A DNA stretch of 64,000 nucleotides, taken from NCBI GenBank assembly GCA_905182985.1, contig CAJJDN010000061.1, positions 26,799-90,798 on the forward strand. Reading direction: 5' to 3'. Each line of letters opens with the position of its first letter. Positions within the stretch are counted from its first letter, which is position 1. Origin of the DNA: Paramecium sonneborni (lineage: Eukaryota; Ciliophora; Oligohymenophorea; Peniculida; Parameciidae). This document shows, piece after piece, positions 49,188 through 60,599 of the stretch. The notes below the pieces were generated by a model. That model saw only the letters and a program-made list of their open reading frames with translations, ran no database searches and was not told where the DNA came from. The translations under genes and the position numbers were made by a program.

Positions 49188-49502
49188 TCAATTAGGTGGA
49201 GGAAGAACATAGTTAGGTCCACCTTAAACAGGAAAAGACACATAATAATCTTCATAAGATAATGTGATAGTTAAGTATAAGGATAATATAGTAACACCTA
49301 AAGAGTAAAATAATTATATGAAAATTAGATTGATTACTAAGAGGTTTTTGTAATTGGCTGAATCGTAAAATAGAGAAGAAGAATAGAAACTTAAATAATT
49401 ATAGAAACCGACAGATACAAAAGTTAGTGCCAGTGTTATGGATAGTAATATGAAATCATTCCATTAGAGTGCAGTACTATTTATATTATATTACAGGATA
49501 AA
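49188..49502 (-). other. hydrophobic ORF without start codon, in phase with the PFK-like gene
   Basis: A 104-codon minus-strand frame between TGA codons, with protein-like sequence: two or three membrane segments (ILLSITLALTFVSVGFYNYL; LGVTILSLYLTITL) and a loop with PVQGGPNYVLPPPN. It contains no methionine codon in frame. After its TGA at 49188-49190 the same frame continues as coding-like FGLLIYTQFNLFAVTLERIF straight into the PFK-like start. It overlaps the 5' end of the dynein gene on the other strand. It may be the decayed or readthrough N-terminal half of a larger protein, or a misread exon. Confidence 0.4.
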
Positions 49503-51908
49503 TCATCCAATTCAGATCTGAAAGTTTCAACTTCTAATAATCCAGAAAGAAGTAGTTTTATGGAATCTAAGCAATCAGATACATATTCGGATTCAGATTC
49601 TAAAAGAGATCAATCAGAACAATAAGAAAAAAAGCCTAAACAAAAAAAAGGTTTAAAAGAAGAAGATTTAGAAGAGAATATCCCAATTAATTTGAGTGAA
49701 ACACCTACATAATGTTTAATGTTTATGTAAATAAATATATAAATACTCTTATTAGACCATCATCATATGTAAATAGTGAGGATGGCAAAAAAACAGGTCA
49801 AATTTAAAGGACTTAAAAATATGAATAATTCATAGTGGAGAAAATTGGAAGCGACAATTTTACAAAGAGATTTGCTTAAACATTTAATTACATATAAAAA
49901 CATAAACCTTAATAATGTAACAAAATAGAGAAGAATGATACAGGAGCATTTACAGCAGTATGGGATTTGTATGATGCATCAATTACAGATTAATTGAATG
50001 AATTTGAAATATTACAAGAAGAAATCAAAACGAGTATAGAGAATGAGTACAAGCAATTGAATAAAAATCCTTATTTCTTATTACCAACAGAATTAGAAGC
50101 AATTAAAATACATGCAGAAAGACCAGTTTTAGGTAAAGAGACTTCTGAAAAATCATAAAGTAAAACTAGAAGTGGAATAGCTACTAATACTAAATAATAA
50201 CCAATAAATAATTTGAGTGGTGGATTAACTGGATAAGGTGGTGATGAAAGAATTTAAGATAGTTCTTCTAGTCATACAGGAACCAAAGGAGCAATTAATA
50301 TGGGATCTTAATAAGTTAATATTTAACAATAAGTTACTAAAAGTCATGGAAAAACTAGTAATCCATTACCTGAATAATAATAAAAATAATATGAATAAAA
50401 ATAAGATGAATAAGATTTAAAAGAAGAAGAATATATGAAATTATATGTCTAGAAAACTAATTCATAAATAAGTGAATAAGAATAAATTATTTATCAAAGT
50501 TAATAAGTACAAACAAGTTTGAAATATGTTGAAAGAATTCTTAATTAGAATTTATATCATAAACAATATATTCAATATAGGAATTATCCTGAAGTTAAAT
50601 TTGAAAAAATGACACTCAATGAAGATCCAAAATAAAGGGGAGGAGCTTTTAAAAGAAATTTCCCAAATAAAATAGAAGATGAAGGAATTGTAGAGAAAAA
50701 ATAATAAGATCCAATAACTTAATTATTTTCATATAAATGTTAATTAAGTGAATAATGTAAAGTTACAAGTGCAGATTGGAACCCTGTTAATAAAGATTTA
50801 CTTGCTGTTTCATATTCAAATAGAGAAACTTCTGATGGTCATATAATGTTTTGGACATTAAAGAATCCCACATTTCCTGAACGTATTATTACCTATCCAT
50901 CTAAATTTAATTGTTGTAAATTTTCAGAAAGTTAACCTAATCTTATTGCTGCAGGAACTGTTGATGGTATTGTAGCTGTTTGGGATATTAGAAGAAAATC
51001 TAATAAACCTATAACTGAAAATAAAGAAATGGCAGGAAAACATAGTGATTCTGTATGGGAAGTCTAATGGATTGGAAAAGGAGCAAAAGGTACTGATAAA
51101 GGAGAATCACTTGTTAGTATTAGTAGTGATAGTAGAATTGTAGAATGGTCTATGAAAAAAGGATTAGAATATACTAATTTAATGAATCTTAAAAGAGTTG
51201 TATAATCATCTTAAAAAGAAAACTTATAAGAAGGTGTTAATTTTAGAATGTCAGCTGGATTCTCCTTTGATTTCTTACAAAGAGAATCAGCTATGTATTT
51301 GGCTGCTACTGAAGATGGTACCATTCATAGATGTTCAAAATCATATACTGAATAATATTTAGATAATTATTTTGGACATTCTGGACCTGTCTATAAGGTT
51401 AGATGTAATCCTTTTTTTGGAGATATCTTTTTAACTTGTAGTGCTGATTGGTCATGCAAATTATGGAATTGGACAGAGGAACTTCCTAAAGCCAATTTCT
51501 AAGTATTTAAGTATTAAAAATATTAAAGCAATAAAATTTGAAGGATGAAGTTTTAGATTTTGAATGGTCTCCTCATACTTCTGTTTTATTTGCATCAGTT
51601 TGTAAAGATGGAAGATTGGAATTATGGGATTTGACAAAAAACAATATGTTAGATCCATATTTTACCATAATGCCTTAAGAATAAGAAAATTGGCCAGCTA
51701 AAACAATGGTTAGATTTGCTCACAATAGTCCAGTGCTTATTACTGGTGATGCTCGAGGTGATATCAATGCTTATAGACTCTATGGTAAATTTATTTATTA
51801 AATTTGAAAGGCTATGAAGATAACGATCCATTATAAGAAGAGGAAAAATTAAGAAAACTTTTGTATCCTACAGGATATTCTAAAGGATAAAAGGAATAAA
51901 AGGATTGA
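49438..51908 (+). CDS. axonemal dynein intermediate chain (DNAI1/IC78-like)
   Basis: A 788-residue WD-repeat protein. The N-terminal third is acidic and Ser/Gln-rich; a helical region around residues 340-380 (LKYVERILNQNLYHKQ) matches the region of outer-arm intermediate chains before the propeller. The C-terminal half has about seven WD-type blades (VTSADWNPVNKDLLAV, GHIMFWTLKNPTFPERI, GIVAVWDIRRKS, LFLTCSADWSCKLWNW-like). LKNP-FPER is characteristic of the DNAI1/IC78 family, which links outer dynein arms to the doublet microtubule. Introns of 23, 29, 26 and 26 nt (49474-49496, 49727-49755, 51503-51528, 51785-51810). The precise orthologue (DNAI1, DNAI2 or inner-arm form) is less sure than the family. 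Confidence 0.85.
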
Positions 51909-52306
51909 TTGAATTAATTAGTATATAAATTAGTGTAACTTCATTTGAATAATTGATTTCGCATATTTTTTTCTGTTAAGCAATTTTTCTATTTTTAGAT
52001 TCATTTATCATTATCAAAAAATGCTTTATAATCTTTTGATGATCTTATTGAAATATTTAAAGAAGTTTTGGCTACAAAATTTTGTTTAATTTTTAAATAT
52101 TTTTTATTGTTTCTAAAAACCAAGATGTAATTTATATTCATTTAAGAAATTATCATAAAGTCTTAGTAATTACAGATGATTAATTTTACTAGACTTCTTT
52201 TACTACGATTCTGACTTCTTATTCATTCTCCCTCTTCTTAAAAATTTAAAATAAAGTTATCCTTCGATTTTGATTGAAATTCATTTTAAATCATAATTAT
52301 ATTAAA
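51909..52306. other. intergenic, nothing recognised
   Basis: About 400 bases between two plus-strand genes, rich in poly-T and poly-A tracts. No open frame, repeat or RNA structure is convincing. It should contain the terminator of the dynein gene and the promoter of the next. Confidence 0.5.
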
Positions 52307-53745
52307 ATGCGTCCAATTAAATTAGGTTTAAGATTAACATTCTTGCTCATCTTTAATTGGACATTACTTCTGTTTTATTTTGCATATATGACTTAAGATC
52401 AAGAATTTAATATAAAAGAGACTAAATTATTTATAAATAGCATTTTTGAACATCATATAGAAGAACCTAGTATTCCAGATTAAATTTACATTGATACTTA
52501 AATTGAAATGTCAGAGGAAGAAGAATTTCAATATGGAGAAGAATATCAAAAAGAAATCTAATTTATTGATGATTCTAAAGGAGATTTAGTAGCTGTTGGA
52601 GATGATGATATAGATGATAATTATGATTATACTATCTAAGTTATAAGAGAAATTAATCCTATCTAATAAAGTATTTTGGCTACAAATGAACCTATCCGTT
52701 AATAAACACAACTCAATATCATCAAGGATTATCATTATTGTGAATTGAATAATCTCTACGTTATCACTCATCATTAATTTCCTATTAATATAATTACAGA
52801 TTATCCTAATGATAATATTATTACATTAGCCTTAGATGCTGCTGGTAAAGATCTAATGCCAAATGTTATACTAGAAAGTAATAAATTATATCATCTACCA
52901 TACAATGCAACAATCTTTTTCATGTAGAACTTAAATTTTCATAAATATTTTGAAATAGGATCCTAATTTTTATGTAATTTCTAGGCTTATAATCATATTC
53001 CTGGGATGGAAGTATTATTTAAAAAATCTTCTCTTTACTAAATTCTATAATAAATAGAAGTACCATTACCAGAAACATTCATCATGAATAGTACATCTTC
53101 ATTTACTATTACCTAGATATAAGTCAATGCTTAGATTATTTTAAGCAATATAAAAATTTAAATGAAACAGAATATATTGTAAAAAATCATATTAAACGAC
53201 AAATTTCATAATAAATTCTTGAACATAATATAATTCGTAGAAAATATTAGGATGGCAAGAATTGTGGAATTGTGATTGATGATTTGGTCATCTAAAAGAG
53301 AGTTGAAAATAGATAAAAGAGATTCTTTGCAATTCTATTAATTAGTTTTGTTGATCCATTCTAATATTAGATATTCGATGGTTTTTATTACAAGATATAA
53401 AAAGTAAATTAATTTTGAATTAGGGTATTCCAATAGATCATCAAAGATATAATGAAACAATTAGTAAAATGATCACTGATTAAGTTGAATAGTTTATTCA
53501 TAAAATACCAATCCTAAGAGATAATAGATTCTTTTCACTCTTAAGAATGGAATTTATAGAAGCAGATTAAATTTATCTTATGTCGATAAGTAACATAAAA
53601 TACTCATTTAGGTCCTAATATTGATAAAGATACATAGATAAAAGAATATATGACAAGTCTTGTTGTTTCTACCTTGTAATTGATTAATTTCCAATAAATC
53701 CAAAGGTTATCCTTGTATCAAATTGAAAATCATTATCAATATTGA
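52307..53745 (+). CDS. tubulin-tyrosine-ligase-like (TTLL) protein with N-terminal membrane segment
   Basis: A 456-residue protein. Residues 8-32 form a hydrophobic segment (LRLTFLLIFNWTLLLFYFAY), followed by an acidic stem. From about residue 200 the TTLL signature order appears: FQAYNHIPGMEVLFKKSSL, PLPETFIMN, a Lys-containing strand, LVIQKRVENRQKRFF and SFVDPFQYQIFDGF, then YLMSISPN near the position of the family's EVNxSPN. TTLLs add glutamate, glycine or tyrosine to tubulin. Here the EVN metal-binding motif reads MSIS and the KFDLR-like motif reads QKRFF, so catalytic competence is doubtful. Introns of 26, 20 and 22 nt restore frame. Confidence 0.7.
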
Positions 53746-53778
53746 ATATTAGTTAACTGATTATTTAAATTAAACAAA

Positions 53779-54772
53779 ATGGACAAATTACCAATTGGAT
53801 ATATCAAAGGAAAGGGAAATGTATTCAATTGTTCTTACATCTATAGCCATTAGATAAGAAGGTTCCAAAAAATAAAAAATACGATTATGTTAAGCAAACT
53901 CTAAATACTGGACCAACAGTTCGAGACATTGAAGTTATTAGCAATTCTACAATAGCAAAAAAGAGATCTGAGATTTTTAAAAGAATCAAATGTTCTACAG
54001 TATTGAAACTTATTAGTGTACATTATTATTTAAATTATAGGAAGAACCTGCATAAGAATCAATACATAATATAATTGATCAATAAGAATAAGATTAATTG
54101 AAATAATTTGATGCTTAAAGTCAATATAGTTAAAAAACAAGATTTACAGAAGTCTCATAAGTTTCTGCAATTACTTATGCAACTGAATAACTTGGTCTCA
54201 CTGATTAATCTGAATTTCTCCTTATTGATTTAAGAGATCAAGATGATTATTAATTGTATCACATAAAAGAGGCAATCAATTTCCCTGCTCCATAACTTAG
54301 ATAAGACAAACTTACTTAATAAATTTTTAGATTTGTAATATCTTTATCATAAACTTTATTCATAGAAAAATTAAGAAGGTAAATTAATCATCATTTATCA
54401 TTTTGATGAAAAAAATGGTATACCTTCTGCAACACTATTTGCAGAAAAAGGCTTTGAGAATGTTTATCTTCTTAGTGGAGGAATAGAAAAATTTCTTTAA
54501 AATCATCCTGAAGGTGTCATTGGAACTAAAGTACCTTATTTTCCAAAACCAGAATGTAATCTATATTATATATAAGTTAATCAGAAAATCCTAATAAAAT
54601 TATCAAAAGGTCCAATTATAAAGAAAGCGAATCTTAAATAAATAAATCAGAAAAAGCTATTAGTGATACAAAATCATAAATTAGTTAAAAATCAAAAATA
54701 ACTCGATAATCAAGTACTTAAAAATAACAACAATAATAATAGCAATAGAATTCATAATTCATAGAAAAATGA
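53779..54772 (+). CDS. CEP41-like protein with rhodanese domain
   Basis: A 294-residue protein. A short basic N-terminal region includes KRSEIFKRIKCSTVLKLI, matching the DEIFKRLK element of CEP41. A rhodanese-like domain follows (FLLIDLRDQDDYQLYHIKEA, then GFENVYLLSGGIEKF) and a Ser/Gln-rich tail ends the protein. The loop that holds the catalytic Cys in active rhodaneses lacks one, as in CEP41, so the domain is presumably structural. CEP41 acts in basal bodies and cilia and is needed for tubulin glutamylation; the adjacent upstream gene is a TTLL relative. Introns of 26, 23, 31 and 29 nt. The gene starts 33 bases after the TTLL stop. Confidence 0.85.
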
Positions 54773-54791
54773 TTTTATTAATAAATTAATT

Positions 54792-55251
54792 ATGTAGTAA
54801 TTATAGGAATCTCATTCTCAATCAGATTTCAAGCTTCCATCTATAGATATTCATACTACTCATAGACTTCCTATAAAAATGAATCCTAGTTATAGATTAA
54901 AATATACTAACCCTATACGAGTTCAATACCTAAGATTTTTAGATCGAAGAAGTTTGGATGAAAAATTAAATGAACCATTTTGCTTAGAAAAATTTGCTAA
55001 AATTAACAATTACTCTTATGAAAAGAGTTATGAATAGTAAGACAATCTATCTTAAAATTTTAAGTGAATTAAAATGTAGAAAACCATAAAAAAAAGCATA
55101 ACCACAACAAAAATAAGAATATCGTAAACCAAATATGAGATATTTCAATCCTGAAGACTCAGAGATACGTCAAGATGATATGGATTTAATCTTAAATCCA
55201 AAGGCAAATAAACCTGTAACTTCTAATAGCAAAGTCTTTATTTCAGAATGA
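54792..55251 (+). CDS. small conserved-looking basic protein
   Basis: A 143-residue protein after removal of a 28-nt intron (55037-55064); if the intron is retained the frame stops at 55067 and the downstream coding-like part has no start. Tyr/Arg/Pro-rich blocks (NPSYRLKYTNPIRVQYLRFL, KPNMRYFNPEDSEIRQDDMD) and no membrane segment. No family recognised. It lies 19 bases after the CEP41-like gene on the same strand, which suggests but does not prove a ciliary role. Confidence 0.6.
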
Positions 55252-55964
55252 ATTTGTTACTAAAAAAATTAAATTTTATTCATTTTAATTTCATTTTGGT
55301 ATATCAAGGATGTTTAATGTCATTGTTGACTATTCTTCAAACTATCATTCTCCATAACTATACGTATAACTTGCATAAAAATTGAATTATTGTTGTATAT
55401 GTAATATATATTTATTCAAATTAATCATGTTCTAAGAATATTAATCGAATTCAATTAATGATAAGCTTAGATAAAACTTTAATTTTGAAGATTAATTAGT
55501 AAAAATTAATTTATAATTAATAAATTTCTAAGCTAGTCTTATAATTAATTTTCATTACTAAATTGTTTTTGTTAGCCTTGTAAGTAATTAAAAGCTATTA
55601 TTAGGATGGCTATTTCAAAATCATATTCTAAAATGAAATGTATCTAAATAGAAAATATCAAAACATTATGCCAATTATTTTGAAGGTGTTTAAATTCTCT
55701 CCCAATACTTAAATACTCTATAATTATCTAATACAACTAATTTAGATTAAGGAGGAAAGGTACAATTCTCAGACATTAATCAATTGATAGATGTTAGATA
55801 CAATGATAAAAGGAATGTAGATTATGGATTGAAGATGATGAAGATATAGGATATTAATTAATAAAAAGGGATTGAAAATGAGAAACGAATATTTTTAATT
55901 AAAATCCGTTTTTTAGTTATATTATTTATATTGTCAATGAGAAGGGAAATATTCAATAATAAAA
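55252..55964. other. upstream of trichocyst gene, possible relic frame
   Basis: A plus-strand frame from about 55640 reads protein-like sequence (HYANYFEGVQILSQYLNT, GGKVQFSDINQLIDVRYND) but is preceded by TGA without a start and runs into the trichocyst gene out of phase. I could not build a gene from it. The rest is AT-rich spacer that presumably includes the strong promoter of the trichocyst gene. Confidence 0.35.
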
Positions 55965-57065
55965 ATGAAATTGATTGCAACATTATTGGTTGTGTTAGTA
56001 TGCGTAAGTGCAGCTCCAAGAAATCCATTTGATTATTCAAAGAAGAGATCTTTGACAGCAGTCATGGCTGAAGTTGAAGCAAAATTAAACAACAAATCAC
56101 CACTCGATGCTATATTGAATGTCTTAAGAGATTTCAGAGATGCAGTAAACACAGAATAAGTTAATCATGATGAAATTTACAACACATAATAAGCTGAATG
56201 TGCTTCTGAAAATGAATTCAGATCTAGATAAGTTTAAGATGCTTAAACAGTATTAAGAGATTCTACTGCTGCTTTGAATGTCTGCAACACATCTAAGATT
56301 AGAACAACCAACATCTAAGAAGTCAATTAATAATAATATTAATCAGCTTAAGAACATATGGCTACAGTCTTGAACACTGCTGAAACTGAAGCTGGATATT
56401 TCAAGAGAAGAGGAAGAGATTATGAAGATGCTCTCCATGCTATTGATGAAGCTTAAGATATCTTAGCTACAATTTATAGTGGATCTGGATCATTTGCTGA
56501 AATCAGTAGAGTTTCAAAGAGTATGCTTTAAACTGCATTCAACATCAAGGAAACAGCTAAATTTGCACCAATCTTCTATGCCTTTGCTTAATTAGCTGCA
56601 TAAGAAGGATAACTTGATGAATCAGCTCTTGAAAGAGTTGCTTAACTTTTAGATACCTTGAGATCAAATATCTAAGAAGCTTATAATGATTACACTACCT
56701 CAAATGCTGCTTCAGTTGCTGCTTTCAATGACTAAAAGGAAAGATTAGGATAAACCATTGCCAGACTTGAAGCTTAAAATGAAAGACTCTAAAATAAGTT
56801 AACCAACTTAGTTTAATGCATTGGAACTCAATCTGCTATTGCTTAAACCGCCTCTGGTAAACTCTAAAGAAACTAATAACTTTGGGATTAAGCCTAAACC
56901 TTATGTTCAACCTTTGCCAATGAATACAATTATGCCACTTAAGCCAGAAGAAACGAACTCTAATTAGTTGCTTAATTAGAAGAGATGGTTGCTGAAAGAT
57001 TCGACTAAGTTGAAGATGAAAATCACGAAAGAAACCAAAGACTCGCTTCATAAGTTGATTATTGA
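55965..57065 (+). CDS. trichocyst matrix protein
   Basis: An intronless 366-residue secretory protein. A signal peptide (MKLIATLLVVLVCVSA) is followed by a short propeptide and long amphipathic helices rich in Ala, Glu, Gln and Asn, with a few cysteines, as in Paramecium trichocyst matrix proteins. After proteolytic processing these polypeptides crystallise in the dense-core trichocyst and expand on exocytosis. The gene is visibly less AT-rich than its neighbours and uses GCT, GAA, AGA and TAA (Gln) heavily, as expected of a very highly expressed gene. Start is the only ATG giving the signal peptide. Strongest genus indicator in the window. Confidence 0.9.
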
Positions 57066-57416
57066 TTTTATCAACCATAAAAATATTTTAAACAAATATC
57101 AATTTTATTATCTATATATTATAATTATTTATTTTATATATATTTTTAATTATGCTATAGATTCTATTCAAATTATTTAATTATTATTTTCATTTTAATA
57201 CTTTATTGTCAGTCGATATTCAAACTTATTTATTTCATATCATTAATGATATCGATTATAAAACAAATCATATAGCTATTGAAACACTTTAAGATATTAT
57301 TATTTATAAATAGAATTTAGAATTAAATAATAATCTACTATTCAAATTATTTGCTATCAAATTATTATAAAACCAAATAAATCTTTTTTTTTATTTATCA
57401 CTAATCAAACTAGGTA
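57066..57416. other. intergenic, nothing recognised
   Basis: About 350 bases of AT-rich spacer after the trichocyst gene. No gene or repeat recognised. Confidence 0.5.
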
Positions 57417-58441
57417 GTTAAATATGGAGTTAATTTAAACAAATTTTTATATAATTTTAAATAGAGAGATTTACAAAGATTTTATTAATATTCTCTTTAA
57501 CAGAAAATATTTAAAAATCAATTCATTTACTTACATTAGGCAAATTAAGCTAAAATAGACTGATTATAATAAATAATTAGACTTAAAAATAATATTTTAA
57601 TTCAATTTTAATTAAAATATAATTTCAAGCTAAACCAAAAATCAATTTTTCAATCTTTAATTTGAATTCAATTTCAATTTAAACACTTATTAATGATATT
57701 CAAATCAAAAAATCTGAAATAAGATTAATAATGAACAAATTTCATCATTGTAAAAATGATACTAATTTACTATTATGTTCAAAAAAGATAAAAAAATTTT
57801 TCATTTGAAGAACTATGAAGAAGTTATTTAATATTCTTAAATGTTATTAATCCTACTTTAAAACATACATAAACAAATTTTATAATGGTTAAAAAATCCA
57901 AAAATAATTTAATATAAAATATTCAAAATTATTTTTTCATTAAATCATAATATACATTTGGGTTTGCAAATAATAATGAATGTTTGAATATAAATATTTA
58001 ATACAAATTCTTTTATTTTGAAGAATCTATAATTAAAATTTGATTCTAGAAAATTATTTACTTTTGTATTAGCTTCAAAATAAATCAAAATAAATAAATA
58101 AAAATTAAATGAACAATGTATTTTGTAAACACCATCCAGATAATCAAATTATATTTATAATTTGGAATTCAACAACACTTAAGCTTGCTTGTGATGAATG
58201 CATGGGAACAAATTTAATTGAAGGAAATGCTCAAGAAGAAAAATGGAAAAAATTGGCTATAAGAAAGGCTCTAAAAGAACCTGATTATTTCTTATCTTAA
58301 TTTAAGTTAAATCAAAAAAATAAAGTGATAATGCTTGCCCTTGAAAAATATCCTCATGTTTAGCTTTTGGAGGTTGTTGATAAAATAGAGTAATAAATTA
58401 AATAAATTCAAATAATATTAGATAAAATTGTAGATCAATTA
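57417..58441. repeat. copy 1 of false direct duplication (junction at N 58442)
   Basis: This 1025-bp segment recurs directly as 58443-59467 with no difference seen on inspection and with one N between the copies. The left copy breaks off inside TLDc gene 3. Same signature as at 25067. Confidence 0.9.
58109..58441 (+). CDS. 5' part of TLDc gene 3, duplicated by assembly
   Basis: The first 111 codons of the gene at 59135, with no difference seen on inspection, cut off by the N at 58442. Not an independent gene. Confidence 0.85.
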
Positions 58442-58442
58442 N

Positions 58443-59467
58443 GTTAAATATGGAGTTAATTTAAACAAATTTTTATATAATTTTAAATAGAGAGATTTAC
58501 AAAGATTTTATTAATATTCTCTTTAACAGAAAATATTTAAAAATCAATTCATTTACTTACATTAGGCAAATTAAGCTAAAATAGACTGATTATAATAAAT
58601 AATTAGACTTAAAAATAATATTTTAATTCAATTTTAATTAAAATATAATTTCAAGCTAAACCAAAAATCAATTTTTCAATCTTTAATTTGAATTCAATTT
58701 CAATTTAAACACTTATTAATGATATTCAAATCAAAAAATCTGAAATAAGATTAATAATGAACAAATTTCATCATTGTAAAAATGATACTAATTTACTATT
58801 ATGTTCAAAAAAGATAAAAAAATTTTTCATTTGAAGAACTATGAAGAAGTTATTTAATATTCTTAAATGTTATTAATCCTACTTTAAAACATACATAAAC
58901 AAATTTTATAATGGTTAAAAAATCCAAAAATAATTTAATATAAAATATTCAAAATTATTTTTTCATTAAATCATAATATACATTTGGGTTTGCAAATAAT
59001 AATGAATGTTTGAATATAAATATTTAATACAAATTCTTTTATTTTGAAGAATCTATAATTAAAATTTGATTCTAGAAAATTATTTACTTTTGTATTAGCT
59101 TCAAAATAAATCAAAATAAATAAATAAAAATTAAATGAACAATGTATTTTGTAAACACCATCCAGATAATCAAATTATATTTATAATTTGGAATTCAACA
59201 ACACTTAAGCTTGCTTGTGATGAATGCATGGGAACAAATTTAATTGAAGGAAATGCTCAAGAAGAAAAATGGAAAAAATTGGCTATAAGAAAGGCTCTAA
59301 AAGAACCTGATTATTTCTTATCTTAATTTAAGTTAAATCAAAAAAATAAAGTGATAATGCTTGCCCTTGAAAAATATCCTCATGTTTAGCTTTTGGAGGT
59401 TGTTGATAAAATAGAGTAATAAATTAAATAAATTCAAATAATATTAGATAAAATTGTAGATCAATTA
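58443..59467. repeat. copy 2 of false direct duplication
   Basis: Matches 57417-58441 base for base as far as I compared. The complete TLDc gene 3 continues from this copy. Confidence 0.9.
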
Positions 59468-60387
59468 AAGGAAGAAGCTACAAATATAAGAAATAACAAA
59501 GAAGCACTTAGAAAATAGTTTGAGAATGTATTATTATTTTAATTAAAAAGATCACACATTATTCTCAGTTAAAGGAATTAATTGAGGGGCTAAATAATTC
59601 TTATTAAAAAATAACATATGACATTTTTAATCAAGTAGAAGCCAACTTAGAAAAAATATTTATAGATCTTGAAAAAGATTCAACTTGCCTAAATTAAGAA
59701 ATAGAAAAATATTCAGCAAAATCAGTTATAAATCGAAATGAATTTTATTCTGGAATAGAATCATTAAAATGCCAAATAAAATAATTATAATCTGAATTAC
59801 AATTACCTCAATTTAGATCATAATATATTGTACCTCATGAATATTTTAAAGAAATTATCACTAGAATAAGTTTAAATGCAAAGTAAAATATTAAATCTTG
59901 TGATCTCATATTTAATGAATAGAAAGATAATCTGAATTCCCTTACCTTTTGGAACTGTGTTTAAAATAAAAAAAACTTATTAATGATATTTAAATCACAA
60001 AGTAGTAATATTTTTGGTGCTTACACTCCTTTAATATGGGATCCTTAATTGGAAAAACAATATGATGATTCCTTATAATCATTTTTGTTTTCTTATACAC
60101 ACAAAACTATTCATTAATATTTGAATAGATGTAAATATTCAACTCGTCATTGCACATGTAAATAGGCATGCAAACCTTCTGATCGTTATGAAGCATAATT
60201 TTCAACGTAAGTTAAAGGTCCTTGTTTTAATTCTGATATATTAATTGATGGGGATTTTTAAAAAGGTTACTCAAATTTAGGAACTGCATATTCTATAGAA
60301 TAATTTCATTATCCAAGCAATCATTTATTTGGATCATAATCTCCAAATATTATTGAATGTCGAATATTTGAAATTAATTTTGAATGA
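59135..60387 (+). CDS. TLDc-domain protein with N-terminal CHCC finger (copy 3)
   Basis: A 409-residue paralogue of the genes at 29040 and 32442. CHCC finger (CKHH, CDEC), a Gln/Lys-rich coil and a TLDc domain (FWNCVQNKKNLLMIF, NIFGAYTP, FLFSYTHKTIHQ, GPCF, HLFGSQSPNIIEC). Between the SYTH motif and GPCF it has an extra cysteine-rich loop (CKYSTRHCTCKQACK) absent from the other two. A 23-nt intron (59528-59550) is at the same position as theirs. It lies about 29 kb from the other two and is more diverged, so it is an older duplicate. A decayed fourth relative follows downstream on the same strand. Confidence 0.85.
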
Positions 60388-60599
60388 ATTTATATCATTT
60401 TATTTTAAAAATAAAAAAAACATTCAGAGTAGTGAATTATTAGGTTTTTTCTTCATATAATCTGAAAATTTTAGTTATTATAAATATTCATGTAAAAAGG
60501 AAATTCTAGTTAAACTTCTGTTTTTTTAGAGCAATTAAATATCACATTAAAACAGGTTGATTGTTATTTTTTCTTTATTCTTTAATTACTTTTTGGCTT

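Noticed and set aside
58109..59326. Two identical tandem TLDc gene starts as a true recent duplication
   Set aside because: The single N at the exact junction and the same pattern at two other places favour unmerged contig ends.
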